Part shown: in pieces, positions 42,254 to 51,102 of the stretch
How the letters are laid out: every line of letters starts with the position of its first letter
Numbering within the stretch: the first letter of the stretch is position 1
DNA from: UBA9619 sp964630665
GTDB taxonomy: Bacteria > Pseudomonadota > Gammaproteobacteria > Arenicellales > UBA868
DNA length: 64,000 nt
Direction: 5' to 3'
Assembly: GCA_964630665.1 (NCBI GenBank)
Contig: CAZVVN010000009.1
Span: 1 to 64,000, forward strand
Program-made: the position numbers and the translations under genes
Notes under the pieces: model-generated
Database searches by the model: none
What the model was told of the DNA's origin: nothing
The model's input: the letters and a program-made list of their open reading frames with translations, nothing else

Positions 42254-42912
42254 AGGCGCTGCTGATCGACGACCATGCCTTGTTCAGAGCCGGGCTCGAG
42301 AGTCTGCTGGAGCGGCGGGGGATCGAGATCGTGGCCTCTGTGGGCAGCGGAGAAGATGCTATTCGACTCGTACGCAAGACGACTCCCGACGTCATACTGC
42401 TCGATCTTCGGATGCCGGAAATCAGTGGGCTGGATGTGTTGAAGACGTTATCAGAGCAAAAGCCGGGCCTTCCCGTGGTGATGCTAACCACCAGCGCGGA
42501 AGAGCAGGATCTCGCTGCGGCGCTACGGAAAGGTGCCCGTGGCTACCTGATGAAGGACATGGAACCGGACGAACTGGTCATAGCGCTGCGGGATATCGTC
42601 GCGGGCAACACGGTTGTGGCACCGGCGCTCACCGGGATTCTGGCAGACCTGGTCAAAAACGGTAATCGACAGCAGCACAAAGAGGCTGAACAGCCATTCA
42701 CCGAACTAACCCCGCGAGAGCGTGAGATTCTAGGGCACCTGGCCGAAGGGCAGAGCAACAAGGTCATAGCCCGTCACCTCGACATTTCGGACGGTACCGT
42801 CAAGCTGCACGTCAAGGCGATTCTGCGTAAGCTCGGTGTGCATTCAAGGGTCGAGGCAGCGGTCATGGCTGTCGAACACGGTATCCGACGCGTTCCCCAG
42901 AATCCCACATAG
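42250..42912 (+). CDS. NarL/LuxR-family response regulator
   Basis: 220 aa. Receiver domain with phospho-acceptor Asp52 (VILLDLRMP), then a LuxR-type helix-turn-helix (LTPREREILGHLAEG and following, about residues 152-210). Translationally coupled to the kinase. Closest in layout to E. coli NarL/NarP. Targets unknown; the 7-2-7 dyad upstream of dsrA is a candidate. Confidence 0.93.
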   Translation: MKALLIDDHALFRAGLESLLERRGIEIVASVGSGEDAIRLVRKTTPDVILLDLRMPEISGLDVLKTLSEQKPGLPVVMLTTSAEEQDLAAALRKGARGYLMKDMEPDELVIALRDIVAGNTVVAPALTGILADLVKNGNRQQHKEAEQPFTELTPREREILGHLAEGQSNKVIARHLDISDGTVKLHVKAILRKLGVHSRVEAAVMAVEHGIRRVPQNPT

Positions 42913-42971
42913 AATCTTGATATCGTTACCGTCTCCAGAGGCAATGGCCCGCTTGCGGCGGCGCCTGTCGT

Positions 42972-43280
42972 CTACAGGTAGGACTTGCGATCCGCACGTT
43001 TGTGCCCAGCGCGCTGGATGACGACCCCTTTGATGTCTTCTGGCCCGGTAATCTCCAACACCGGGTATGACGCATTCAGTGCCTTCAGATACCACCGGTC
43101 GTTGTCCCTATCGAGTTGTCTCAGGATGACCTCACCACCGTGTTCAGCGATGACGAAACTGCCGTTGTGCAGGCGTCCAACCGGTTCGGAGACGACCACG
43201 CAACCGTCGGGGAATTCTGGCGCCATACTGTTTCCCAGCACCTGAAGAGCAAACGGTTCGTTTCCAGCACAATTGCTCAC
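42972..43280 (-). CDS. S24/LexA-fold mini-protein without DNA-binding domain
   Basis: 102 aa from a GTG that overlaps the ptsI stop by 4 bp (GTGA). It matches only the catalytic half of LexA/UmuD: ALQVLGNSMAPEFPDG with nucleophile Ser18. The residue expected to be the catalytic Lys, 36 positions later, is Arg54 (EVILRQ). There is no helix-turn-helix. Probably not an active self-cleaving repressor. Function unknown. Confidence 0.75.
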   Translation of the reverse strand: MSNCAGNEPFALQVLGNSMAPEFPDGCVVVSEPVGRLHNGSFVIAEHGGEVILRQLDRDNDRWYLKALNASYPVLEITGPEDIKGVVIQRAGHKRADRKSYL

Positions 43281-45025
43281 ACTGTAGGCACCTTGTCGAT
43301 GTTGAGCTGTTCGACCATATTGCGCAAACGATCCTGTTCCAAGCACTGTAAAGCGTCTTTGGCGGTTTTTTCCAGATCGCACACTGTGGTGTTTAAGACC
43401 TGTTGTTTGATCTCAAGGAGACTGGACGCTTCCATACTGAATTCGCGCAGTCCCAGGCCCAACAGTAGCCGAGTGAACTCCGGGTCAGCGGCCATTTCAC
43501 CACACATCGACACCGGAATGCCGGCACTCCGGCCGGCCTCTATGACCCGGTAGATCAGTCTCAATACCGAAGGATGCAGTGGGTCATAAAGATAGTTCAC
43601 TTCATCATCAATACGGTCAATGGCGAGGGTGTACTGGATAAGATCATTGGTTCCGATGGAGAGAAACTGCAGTTTTCGGGCGAACAGGTCTGCTGATATA
43701 GCCGCTGCCGGTACCTCGATCATTCCGCCTACCGGTACGTGCGGATTGAATTCGACACCTTCTTTGGCAAGTTCTTGGTGAGTTTCGCGGACCAGTTCCA
43801 GTGCCTGATCCAGCTCGGAAAGGCTGGACAGCATCGGAATCATTATTCTGGCATTGCCTCGAGTTGCAGCACGGAAGATCGCCCGCAACTGGGGCTTGAA
43901 AAGAGCGGGTTCGTTCAGACACAGGCGGATCGCACGAAGACCAAGTGCCGGATTAATGGTTCTTTCTCCGTCCGTCCGGCCACCATCAACCTGCTTGTCG
44001 GCGCCGAGATCCAGTGTTCTTATGGTGACCGGCCCACTGACTGTGTCTAGCACCTGACAATAGGTTTCGAACTGCTCGTCTTCCCCCGGAGGTTGTGGCC
44101 GGTTCATGAACAGGAACTCAGTGCGATAAAGGCCGACGCCTTCAGCGCCGGCCGGAGCAAGCAATTTCAGATCTTCGGGCAACTCGATGTTCGCCAGCAG
44201 GGCAACCTGTATTCCATCCTGAGTGATAGCCTGCTGGTGATGAAGTAGAGCGAGTGAGTCAATTTCTTCTCGATGGGCCTGCTGGCGGTCTCGAAATTCC
44301 TGCACCACTGCATCATCGGGCCCTAGGATTATGTTACCGTTCGCTGCATCGATAACCAGCAGGTCATCGTTGCGTATGTAGCGGACCGCATCGTGCAATC
44401 CAACTACTGCGGGGATGTGGAGGCTGCGTGCGAGGATGGAAGTGTGGGAAATAGGCCCCCCCAGGCTTGTCAGAAACGCCGTCATGCCGCGCTGGTGCAA
44501 GGTCACCGTGTCCGCTGGCGTGATGTCGTGCGTGACGACCACGTAACCAGCCAGATCGTCGTCCAACCGGCTCAGATCCGTTACGGTGTGACCTAGCAGT
44601 TCCGCCAGTACACGGTCGACGACCTGGTGGACATCGTTTTTCTTGCTTCGCAGGTAGGGATCTTCAATACCGTCAAAGAACGCGATCAGGGTATCAGCGT
44701 GGGTCTTGAGTGACCATTCCGCGTTTTTTCGCTCATGGTTGATCGACTCAGCCGGCTGTTCAGAGATCACCGGGTCATCGAGCATCTGCAGATGAACGTC
44801 GACAAAGGCATGCGTCTCGGGTGGGGAATCCGGTGGAATTGAATCCAGAATACGTAGAAGTCCTGTTCTTGCCCTGGCGACTGCGTTTCTGAAGCGCTTG
44901 ACTTCGTCCTCTACAGCGTCTTCGGAAAGGGTAAATTCGGGTATTTGGCGGTGTGAGTGATCGAGCACGATAGCGCGACCGATGGCGATACCCCGCCCAA
45001 TACCGGTGCCGCTCAGGGACAACAC
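43277..45025 (-). CDS. ptsI: Phosphoenolpyruvate-protein phosphotransferase (PTS enzyme I)
   Basis: Phosphorylates HPr from PEP. 582 aa with GTG start at 45025, sharing one base with the ptsH stop. Active-site His194 (GGPISHTSILAR) and catalytic Cys508 (VSMCGEMA). There is no N-terminal GAF domain, so it is an ordinary EI and not EI-Ntr (PtsP). No sugar permease is nearby; with ptsH, ptsN and rapZ it most likely serves a regulatory PTS. Confidence 0.95.
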   Translation of the reverse strand: MLSLSGTGIGRGIAIGRAIVLDHSHRQIPEFTLSEDAVEDEVKRFRNAVARARTGLLRILDSIPPDSPPETHAFVDVHLQMLDDPVISEQPAESINHERKNAEWSLKTHADTLIAFFDGIEDPYLRSKKNDVHQVVDRVLAELLGHTVTDLSRLDDDLAGYVVVTHDITPADTVTLHQRGMTAFLTSLGGPISHTSILARSLHIPAVVGLHDAVRYIRNDDLLVIDAANGNIILGPDDAVVQEFRDRQQAHREEIDSLALLHHQQAITQDGIQVALLANIELPEDLKLLAPAGAEGVGLYRTEFLFMNRPQPPGEDEQFETYCQVLDTVSGPVTIRTLDLGADKQVDGGRTDGERTINPALGLRAIRLCLNEPALFKPQLRAIFRAATRGNARIMIPMLSSLSELDQALELVRETHQELAKEGVEFNPHVPVGGMIEVPAAAISADLFARKLQFLSIGTNDLIQYTLAIDRIDDEVNYLYDPLHPSVLRLIYRVIEAGRSAGIPVSMCGEMAADPEFTRLLLGLGLREFSMEASSLLEIKQQVLNTTVCDLEKTAKDALQCLEQDRLRNMVEQLNIDKVPTV

Positions 45026-45297
45026 TACTCCTCCTCCCCGAAACGATCGGAGAAAAGTTCCTCGATCCGGTTCACCGCTTGCTGGGAATCCTCACCCTCT
45101 ACCACCAGGGTCAGCCGGGTGCCCTGTGTCGCAGCCAGCATCATCAGTCCCATGATGCTCTTGGCGTCACACGACTGGCCGTCGTGTTTCAGGACAATGG
45201 TGCTACTGAACTGTACGGCCGCCTTGACCAGGCTGGCACAAGCCCGGGCATGCAAACCGAGCCGGTTGATGACTTCGATTTCCCGTTCTAGTTTCAC
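45025..45297 (-). CDS. ptsH: Phosphocarrier protein HPr (NPr)
   Basis: 90 aa from the GTG at 45297, which overlaps the rapZ stop by 4 bp. Phosphorylation site His16 in GLHARAC and the regulatory-site Ser47 in KSIMGLMML. It links EI to EIIA-Ntr (PtsN) encoded upstream. Confidence 0.94.
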   Translation of the reverse strand: MKLEREIEVINRLGLHARACASLVKAAVQFSSTIVLKHDGQSCDAKSIMGLMMLAATQGTRLTLVVEGEDSQQAVNRIEELFSDRFGEEE

Positions 45298-46211
45298 GCC
45301 GGCACCGCTGTGGATACGGGGTAAAGGTCTCGATGGTCCGTCTGGACCGTCAGCTCCTGTAACCGAAAACGGGAGGCTAGCTCCTCGGTGACAAAAACAG
45401 ATCGGTGCTGACCGCCCGTACATCCTAAAGCCACCATCAGGTAACTCCGGTTTTCCAGGTCAAAGTATGGCAGCCAGAATTCGAGGAACGCGGCAATCTG
45501 ATTGACCATTTGAGTGACCAGGGGGCTCCTGTGAAAAAATCGGACTACCGGTTCGTCAAGCCCGGACAGATCGCGCAGTTCGGTTTTCCAGTACGGATTG
45601 GGCAGGCAGCGAATGTCGAAAAGATAGTCTGCGTCCATTGGTGCGCCGTACTTGAATCCAAAGGACTTCAGAACAAGTTTTGTTCCCGTTTGTCCCCTGG
45701 CCTCGGCAAAATCACGGATGATCGATCGAAGCTCTACTGGGTTGGTTCTCGTCGTGTCAATTCTCCGATCGGCGTCCTGTTCCAGCGGTGCCAGCAGGCG
45801 GCGTTCTTCGGTAATACCGCAGACTAGCGGGGTCGTGTTGTCAGTCAGGGGGTGTTTGCGTCGGGTCTCACTGTATCGACGAATCAGTGTTTTGTCATCG
45901 GACTGCAGAAAAATCACTCTTACCTTCAGCCCTGTGTCCCGCAGGTTCTGCAGGTTGGCCGGTACTTTTTCCAAAAACTGCCGGTTTCGGGAATCAATGC
46001 TGACCGCTGCGAGGCTGTGGCTGTATAGCGGACCCTGTGGCTCGCGCAAATGACTGACCAGCTGCGGCAGCAGAACGGCCGGCAAGTTGTCAATACAGTA
46101 GTAGCCCAGGTCCTCCAGTGCGTGCAGAACAATACTTTTGCCAGAGCCCGACATGCCACTGACAATGATCAGATCCGTGCCGGTGGAGATTTTCGGGGCT
46201 TGCTGTTCCAC
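45294..46211 (-). CDS. rapZ: RNase adapter protein / nucleotide-binding protein RapZ
   Basis: 305 aa. Walker A GMSGSGKS at residues 19-26 and the C-terminal CTGGQHRSVF motif. In enterobacteria RapZ guides RNase E to the sRNA GlmZ and senses glucosamine-6-phosphate. The N-terminal part and cysteine-containing C-terminal domain are full length. Confidence 0.95.
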   Translation of the reverse strand: MEQQAPKISTGTDLIIVSGMSGSGKSIVLHALEDLGYYCIDNLPAVLLPQLVSHLREPQGPLYSHSLAAVSIDSRNRQFLEKVPANLQNLRDTGLKVRVIFLQSDDKTLIRRYSETRRKHPLTDNTTPLVCGITEERRLLAPLEQDADRRIDTTRTNPVELRSIIRDFAEARGQTGTKLVLKSFGFKYGAPMDADYLFDIRCLPNPYWKTELRDLSGLDEPVVRFFHRSPLVTQMVNQIAAFLEFWLPYFDLENRSYLMVALGCTGGQHRSVFVTEELASRFRLQELTVQTDHRDLYPVSTAVPA

Positions 46212-46277
46212 TGTGTTGCTGGTCTGTTGGAATTGCCGGACACAACAACTGCCCGACAGCCTGTCTATCGGGCTGAA

Positions 46278-46757
46278 TCAAGCCAGTAGGTTGAACAGCG
46301 AGTCGACGTCTCGTGCCTCTAGAATTCGATTTCTGTGTCCGGCTTCAGAGAATGTCTGGGCCAAGCTGGCGAGAATCTTGAGGTGTTGTTCCGTGGCATC
46401 GGCGGGGACGACCAGCCCGATCACTAGTGTGACGGGCTGGTCGTCGACCGCATCAAAATCCAGTCCCTGGCGCAAACGAAGTACCGCAGCCAGGGGCTCA
46501 CTGATGCCATTGAGCCGCCCGTGGGGCAAGGCTATTCCGTTGCCGATGCCCGTGCTGCCCAATCGCTCACGCTCATTGAGAACCTGGAAAACGGTATGCC
46601 GGTCCAGCGGAGCCTGGTGTCGAGACAACAGTGCAGAAAGTTCCTCCAGCATTCGTTTCTTGCTGGAAGCTGCTACGTTGAACAATATTCGGTCGGCGCT
46701 CAGAAAGCCACTGAGTGCGCCGGAACTTGAAGAAGAGTTCTTTCGCTTCGAAGACAC
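46278..46757 (-). CDS. ptsN: PTS IIA-like nitrogen regulatory protein PtsN
   Basis: EIIA-Ntr, 159 aa, GTG start at 46757. Phosphorylated His79 in GIALPHGR. The Ser-rich first 15 residues are not conserved. It lies between hpf and rapZ as in most gammaproteobacteria. Confidence 0.93.
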   Translation of the reverse strand: MSSKRKNSSSSSGALSGFLSADRILFNVAASSKKRMLEELSALLSRHQAPLDRHTVFQVLNERERLGSTGIGNGIALPHGRLNGISEPLAAVLRLRQGLDFDAVDDQPVTLVIGLVVPADATEQHLKILASLAQTFSEAGHRNRILEARDVDSLFNLLA

Positions 46758-46762
46758 GATGG

Positions 46763-47089
46763 TCAGGTCTCTGCCTTGATCTTGAGAGCATCGTCATCGC
46801 GGTGATGACTGGAGATCTTGTTCTTGTGCTTCAGAACCTGGCGTTCAAGCCTGATGGCCATTGAATCGATGGCGCTGTACATGTCTTTGGTTTCTGCAGA
46901 CGCGTGCAGCCTGGTACCTTTGGCCGTGATGGTTCCTTCAGCCAGGCAGTGGGCCTTTTCAAGATGCAGAACGACATGGGCACTGGCGGAGTCATCCATA
47001 TAGCGGCCCAGACGCTTCAGTTTTTCAGTGATGTGCTGTTGTGTGGCTTGGGTCACGTTATAGTGTTTCCCGGTTACTAAAATGTGCAT
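46763..47089 (-). CDS. hpf: Ribosome hibernation promoting factor
   Basis: 108 aa from the ATG at 47089. Short HPF-type protein (HILVTGKHYNVTQATQQHI, HLEKAHCLAEGTI) that binds the 30S subunit in stationary phase. A longer in-frame start overlaps rpoN and is not homologous. Confidence 0.92.
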   Translation of the reverse strand: MHILVTGKHYNVTQATQQHITEKLKRLGRYMDDSASAHVVLHLEKAHCLAEGTITAKGTRLHASAETKDMYSAIDSMAIRLERQVLKHKNKISSHHRDDDALKIKAET

Positions 47090-47112
47090 GCCGGGGCTTG
47101 GTGAAGTCCTGG

Positions 47113-48573
47113 TCACAGTACGGATTTTCGCTGGTTCGCTGGGGCTATGTTCATCTGCTTGCGGTACTTTGCCACGGTACGACGGGCAACATCGACGCCC
47201 TGGGCGGTGAGTAGCTGTGTGATGGCGCTGTCGCTGATTGGCTTGAGGGGGGGTTCAGATTCTATCACTTTCCGGATCTGTGCCTGAATTGCGTGGGCTG
47301 AGAGACTCTTATCAGGGCTGCTCCCGACACTGCCGGTGAAAAAGTATTTGAATTCGAAAAACCCCTGTGGCGTCAGCATGAATTTCTGATCACTTGCCCT
47401 GGAAACGGTGGACTCGTGAAGTTCGAGAGTCAGCGCGATTTCACGCTGGGTGAGCGGTTTAAGTTCACTGGCACCAGCGCGCATGAATGCAGGCTGGCGA
47501 AGCACGATCTGCTCGGCAACGCGCAGAATCGTGTCACGACGCTGACTCAAGCTGCGGATGAACCCGCGTGCCTCCTGAAGCTTCTCTTTCAAATATCTGC
47601 GTGTATCAGGGTCACCAGTCGTGAAGTAGTCGTGGTAGTCGTGGTTCAGTCGAAGGTGTTGACGGGGTTCCACAGCAGGCCGCACAGACCAGCCATTGGC
47701 AAGTCGGCAGACAATCACATCCGGTATCACGTGACCCGGTCTGTCGACCGTCAGGTGTCTGCCTGGTGCATGATCCAGATTCTGTACCAGATCCCTGGCT
47801 TGGGACAGTTCTTTCCGGCTGACGCCCAGTGTCTGAATCAGCTTGTCGAATTTGTGCTGGGCAAGAAGGTCCAGGTACCGGTCGACCACCAGAATTGCGA
47901 CCGCCTGTCCAGGTGTCTCTGGATCGAGCGCCTCGAGCTGGATGCGAAGGCACTCACCTAAATCGCGGGCTGCGATTCCTCGTAGTGAAAGGCTTTGTAT
48001 CAGGCGTACCATCGCCTCGATTTCGTCTAGTTCGGCGCAGAACCCAGGAGCCAGGATCTCCCGTAGTTCTTCGTTACTGGCCCTGAGATAACCCCGTTCG
48101 TCAATGCACCCGATGATGGCTTGAGCGATCGCGCTGTCGAGGTTGCTCAGGCGATGGCCTGCAAGTTCCTTGACGAGGACTTCGCGGAGTGTGGCTCCGT
48201 GCTGGATCGTATTGAGAGTGTCATAGGGTTCGAATTGCGTCGGTGAGAGTCGGCGGTCGGCCGGATCATCTTCAATTTGAGCGATCTCGACATCTGGATC
48301 CAGGCGCTCAGGAGCCCGGTCTGTTTGCTGACCAGATCCGGTGGTCCGGAAAGCGGTCTCTTCTACCTCGGCAAATGTCGGCTCAGCGTAATGTCTGGTG
48401 GTGTTCCAATCCAGGTCATCGTCCCCGGGTTCCAGTAACGGATTGGCTTCTAGTGCGTCACAGATCTCCTGATCGAGATCGGCACTCGACAACTGCAGCA
48501 GGTGGATCGACTGGCGCATCTGGGGTGTCAATCGAAGGTGCTGGCCGAGTCGTTGTCGTAGGATCTGTTTCAC
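47113..48573 (-). CDS. rpoN: RNA polymerase sigma-54 factor
   Basis: 486 aa, GTG start at 48573. Region I (LRLTPQMRQSIHLLQLS) contacts activators. The acidic region II, core-binding domain and the C-terminal RpoN box ARRTVAKYR that reads the -24 element are all present. It lies in the canonical lptB-rpoN-hpf order. Confidence 0.96.
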   Translation of the reverse strand: MKQILRQRLGQHLRLTPQMRQSIHLLQLSSADLDQEICDALEANPLLEPGDDDLDWNTTRHYAEPTFAEVEETAFRTTGSGQQTDRAPERLDPDVEIAQIEDDPADRRLSPTQFEPYDTLNTIQHGATLREVLVKELAGHRLSNLDSAIAQAIIGCIDERGYLRASNEELREILAPGFCAELDEIEAMVRLIQSLSLRGIAARDLGECLRIQLEALDPETPGQAVAILVVDRYLDLLAQHKFDKLIQTLGVSRKELSQARDLVQNLDHAPGRHLTVDRPGHVIPDVIVCRLANGWSVRPAVEPRQHLRLNHDYHDYFTTGDPDTRRYLKEKLQEARGFIRSLSQRRDTILRVAEQIVLRQPAFMRAGASELKPLTQREIALTLELHESTVSRASDQKFMLTPQGFFEFKYFFTGSVGSSPDKSLSAHAIQAQIRKVIESEPPLKPISDSAITQLLTAQGVDVARRTVAKYRKQMNIAPANQRKSVL

Positions 48574-48644
48574 TATTGTTGATTCGGAGGTAGTGTCGCG
48601 TAGTTGCGGATCCTGTGCTGGAGGCTCGTCGACAGTGACCTTGG

Positions 48645-49370
48645 TTACAGTCTGAACTCGTCGCCCAGATAGATCGACCTGACTTCCGGGTGCGCCAGAA
48701 TGTGATCGGCTGGGCCGGATGTGAGCACCTGCCCTTGGGCAAGAATATACGCCCGTTCACAGATTCCCAATGTCTCCCGGACGTTGTGGTCGGTGATCAG
48801 CACCCCGATCCCGATGTCGCGAAGGTGCGCAATAATCCGCTGTATGTCACCGACTGATATTGGATCTATCCCGGCAAAGGGTTCGTCGAGCAGTATGAAT
48901 GAGGGCTGCAACGATACGGCCCGGGCAATTTCCACGCGGCGTCGTTCTCCTCCAGAAAGGCTGTACCCTCTGCTGTCTCGCTTATGAGCGATTCCGAATT
49001 CCGTCATCATCATCTCGGCTCGCTCATAACGCTCGTCGGCACGAAGATCGGGCAGCGCTTCGAGAACAGCCAGAATGTTGTCCTCAACGGTGAGCCGCCG
49101 GAAGATGGAAGGTTCCTGAGGAAGGTAGCCAATGCCCATCCGGGCTCGCTGATGCATGGGCAGGTTGCCGATGTCCTCTCCGTTGAGCAGTACAGAGCCA
49201 CCATCGCGGCGAATAAGCCCGCAGATCATGTAAAAACAGGTCGTCTTGCCGGCACCATTGGGGCCTAATAGGCCGACGATCTCACCACTGCTGACCGCCA
49301 TGTCCACATGGTCGACGACGGCAGTACCGCGAAAGCGTTTGACCAGTCCCCTTGTTTCCAGCTTGGCCAA
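48645..49370 (-). CDS. lptB: LPS export ABC transporter ATP-binding protein LptB
   Basis: 241 aa cytoplasmic ATPase of LptB2FGC. Walker A GPNGAGKTT, signature LSGGERRR, Walker B FILLDEPFAG. The LptB pattern (GIGYLPQEPSIFRRLTVEDN) is clear. Confidence 0.96.
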   Translation of the reverse strand: MAKLETRGLVKRFRGTAVVDHVDMAVSSGEIVGLLGPNGAGKTTCFYMICGLIRRDGGSVLLNGEDIGNLPMHQRARMGIGYLPQEPSIFRRLTVEDNILAVLEALPDLRADERYERAEMMMTEFGIAHKRDSRGYSLSGGERRRVEIARAVSLQPSFILLDEPFAGIDPISVGDIQRIIAHLRDIGIGVLITDHNVRETLGICERAYILAQGQVLTSGPADHILAHPEVRSIYLGDEFRL

Positions 49371-49424
49371 ATGAACTACTCCGAGTGCATTCTGCGGGGT
49401 ATAGGCCCCGCTGCCACAGCCGTT

Positions 49425-50546
49425 CTAGTCACCAACACCGGATTGTCTCAGACTGGCCTGCCAGTCACCGAGCCAGTCCGCGCTGGCATGTTCAAGTGGA
49501 TTGATCTTGGAAGCGGGAACCCAGAAGCCAAAGTCGATAGGCGGTGTGATCTGCTTCCAGTCTCCCCTGACCTGCAGGACCCTGACGGCTGCACCCCGAT
49601 CGAGGCTACCGACCACCACCGAATCTTTGCCCGTCGATGGGACACTTCGCAGGCGAACGTTGTTGCCTGAAACCTTGCCTGTGCCTAAAGAGCCTGTTAC
49701 GAACCGCCCGTAAATCCACACCGCCACTCCCAAAGGGGTGTTGACCTTGAACCAGCCGCCGTCGGATGCAACCACCTTGACCGGATCACCGTGGGAGAGC
49801 CTGCCGATCACAGCCGAAGCCTGACTTCGTGACGCATGGACAGTCGCGCCGCCTTTTCCCACGTAAGCTGGCCGGAAACCAGTCGGGTCAGTCGAACTTG
49901 ATGGATCGGTCGAAGGCGCCTTTGGCTCGCTAGGTGATCTAGCCGGATCACTTGCAGCCTTTGTGCTGGAGTTTTCCGGCTTCTGATCCTTGCGGGGCTG
50001 GATCACGATTCGTGGTCGACTGGAATCGGTCTGACTGGATCCGGCAGTGCTGGATTCAGGGTTGCCGGCCGTTTTTTTCGGCGCCTTGGTGGTGACTGTA
50101 TGTCCACGCACCTTCATCTTGTCTTTGGCCATGTCGTATTCGATGGTCTCTCCAGAAATGGCGTCGCCGCCCTGGCGAACCTTTGCCTGCTCGATAAAGG
50201 TGACGACGTTTCTGATCTCATCCAGCTCGATGGTCAGACCCTGGCCGATCACGTCGTGTGGCTTGTCATCGGGGCGCTGCCGAAACACCGCCGGATTACC
50301 TTTGGCTATAGCCTTATCCAGCTGTTCTCCCTCGTAGAAGAGCTCAATTTCGTCGGCGATGATCCGAATGGTCCCTTGTTTTACCGAGACGTTTCCTCGG
50401 TAGATCCGCCGGCCGCTGGAGAAATCCATCTCCACTTCATCGGCTTCAATCAGGGCCGGCTGATCCCGATCACTTTTCAGAGCCTCGGCACCGGGTATCC
50501 AGAGCGCAGACAGAATCGACAGAGTGAAAAAACAGGCGCGGATCAT
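49425..50546 (-). CDS. lptA: LPS transport protein LptA fused to two SH3b domains
   Basis: 373 aa, about twice the usual LptA length. Signal peptide (1-22), then an OstA/LptA beta-jellyroll (about 28-150, with ALIEADEVEMDFSSG, RGNVSVKQGTI, IDEL-type repeats). A Ser/Pro/Thr-rich linker (150-225) leads to two bacterial SH3 domains (about 227-284 and 291-349, each with the V..G..L..GD/A.V.V pattern). The frame is continuous with no sign of a join error. The SH3b pair could tether LPS transport to peptidoglycan; inference only. The ATG overlaps the likely true end of lptC. Confidence 0.9.
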   Translation of the reverse strand: MIRACFFTLSILSALWIPGAEALKSDRDQPALIEADEVEMDFSSGRRIYRGNVSVKQGTIRIIADEIELFYEGEQLDKAIAKGNPAVFRQRPDDKPHDVIGQGLTIELDEIRNVVTFIEQAKVRQGGDAISGETIEYDMAKDKMKVRGHTVTTKAPKKTAGNPESSTAGSSQTDSSRPRIVIQPRKDQKPENSSTKAASDPARSPSEPKAPSTDPSSSTDPTGFRPAYVGKGGATVHASRSQASAVIGRLSHGDPVKVVASDGGWFKVNTPLGVAVWIYGRFVTGSLGTGKVSGNNVRLRSVPSTGKDSVVVGSLDRGAAVRVLQVRGDWKQITPPIDFGFWVPASKINPLEHASADWLGDWQASLRQSGVGD

Positions 50547-50651
50547 AACGGGAATTCTAGCAAACCGGCTTTAGGCTTCAGCCGAGCCTGTTCGCTCGCA
50601 ACGGGGGCGCTGGCCTTGAATTCAACCGGGCCGTCACAGCGGCTGAAAGTG

Positions 50652-51101
50652 CTAACCGCCTGCGCCCCGTTTGAGCTTGACCTTCATCCTTTCGGTTGTG
50701 GTCACGCTGCCCGGATCATCTGCGGTCCGGCCCTGGACCACTCTGACATGGCCGGTCAGCAGGACTTCTGTACCGTCTGAAGAAACCCAGCCGGAATCAC
50801 TATAGGTGTGACGAAAGTCTTTTCCGTCCTGATACTGGACCAGATGGGGGTTGTCGATCAAGGCAGTGTTGTCATCGGGGAAATGAACCAAACGATCGCC
50901 TTCGAGCACATAAACCACACCCTCGGCGTCCCGCCCAGTCGCAGTGAAATTAAGGATTGAGTAATCTGGCTCATGGCTGGCTACGGGCGGCGCCAGGGGT
51001 TTGTCGGTGTTGAGGAAAGTTTGTTGAAGCCAGGTGCCGAGCCCAATCAGAGCCAGCATGACGCCGAGCAGAACGGCCCGTTCCAGATTACGCTCTTTCA
51101 A
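50652..51101 (-). CDS. lptC: LPS export protein LptC, apparently truncated by a frameshift
   Basis: Inner-membrane anchored periplasmic LPS bridge protein. As read: 149 aa, TTG start, one N-terminal helix (ERAVLLGVMLALIGLGTW). It ends about 40 residues short of the family. A one-base shift in the CCCC run at 50665-50668 would continue the frame for about 37 more LptC-like residues (…CDGPVEFKASAPVASEQ…). That frame stops at 50543 in an ATGA overlap with lptA, total about 185 aa. Most likely a sequence error or recent frameshift. Confidence 0.85.
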   Translation of the reverse strand: MKERNLERAVLLGVMLALIGLGTWLQQTFLNTDKPLAPPVASHEPDYSILNFTATGRDAEGVVYVLEGDRLVHFPDDNTALIDNPHLVQYQDGKDFRHTYSDSGWVSSDGTEVLLTGHVRVVQGRTADDPGSVTTTERMKVKLKRGAGG

Positions 51102-51102
51102 A

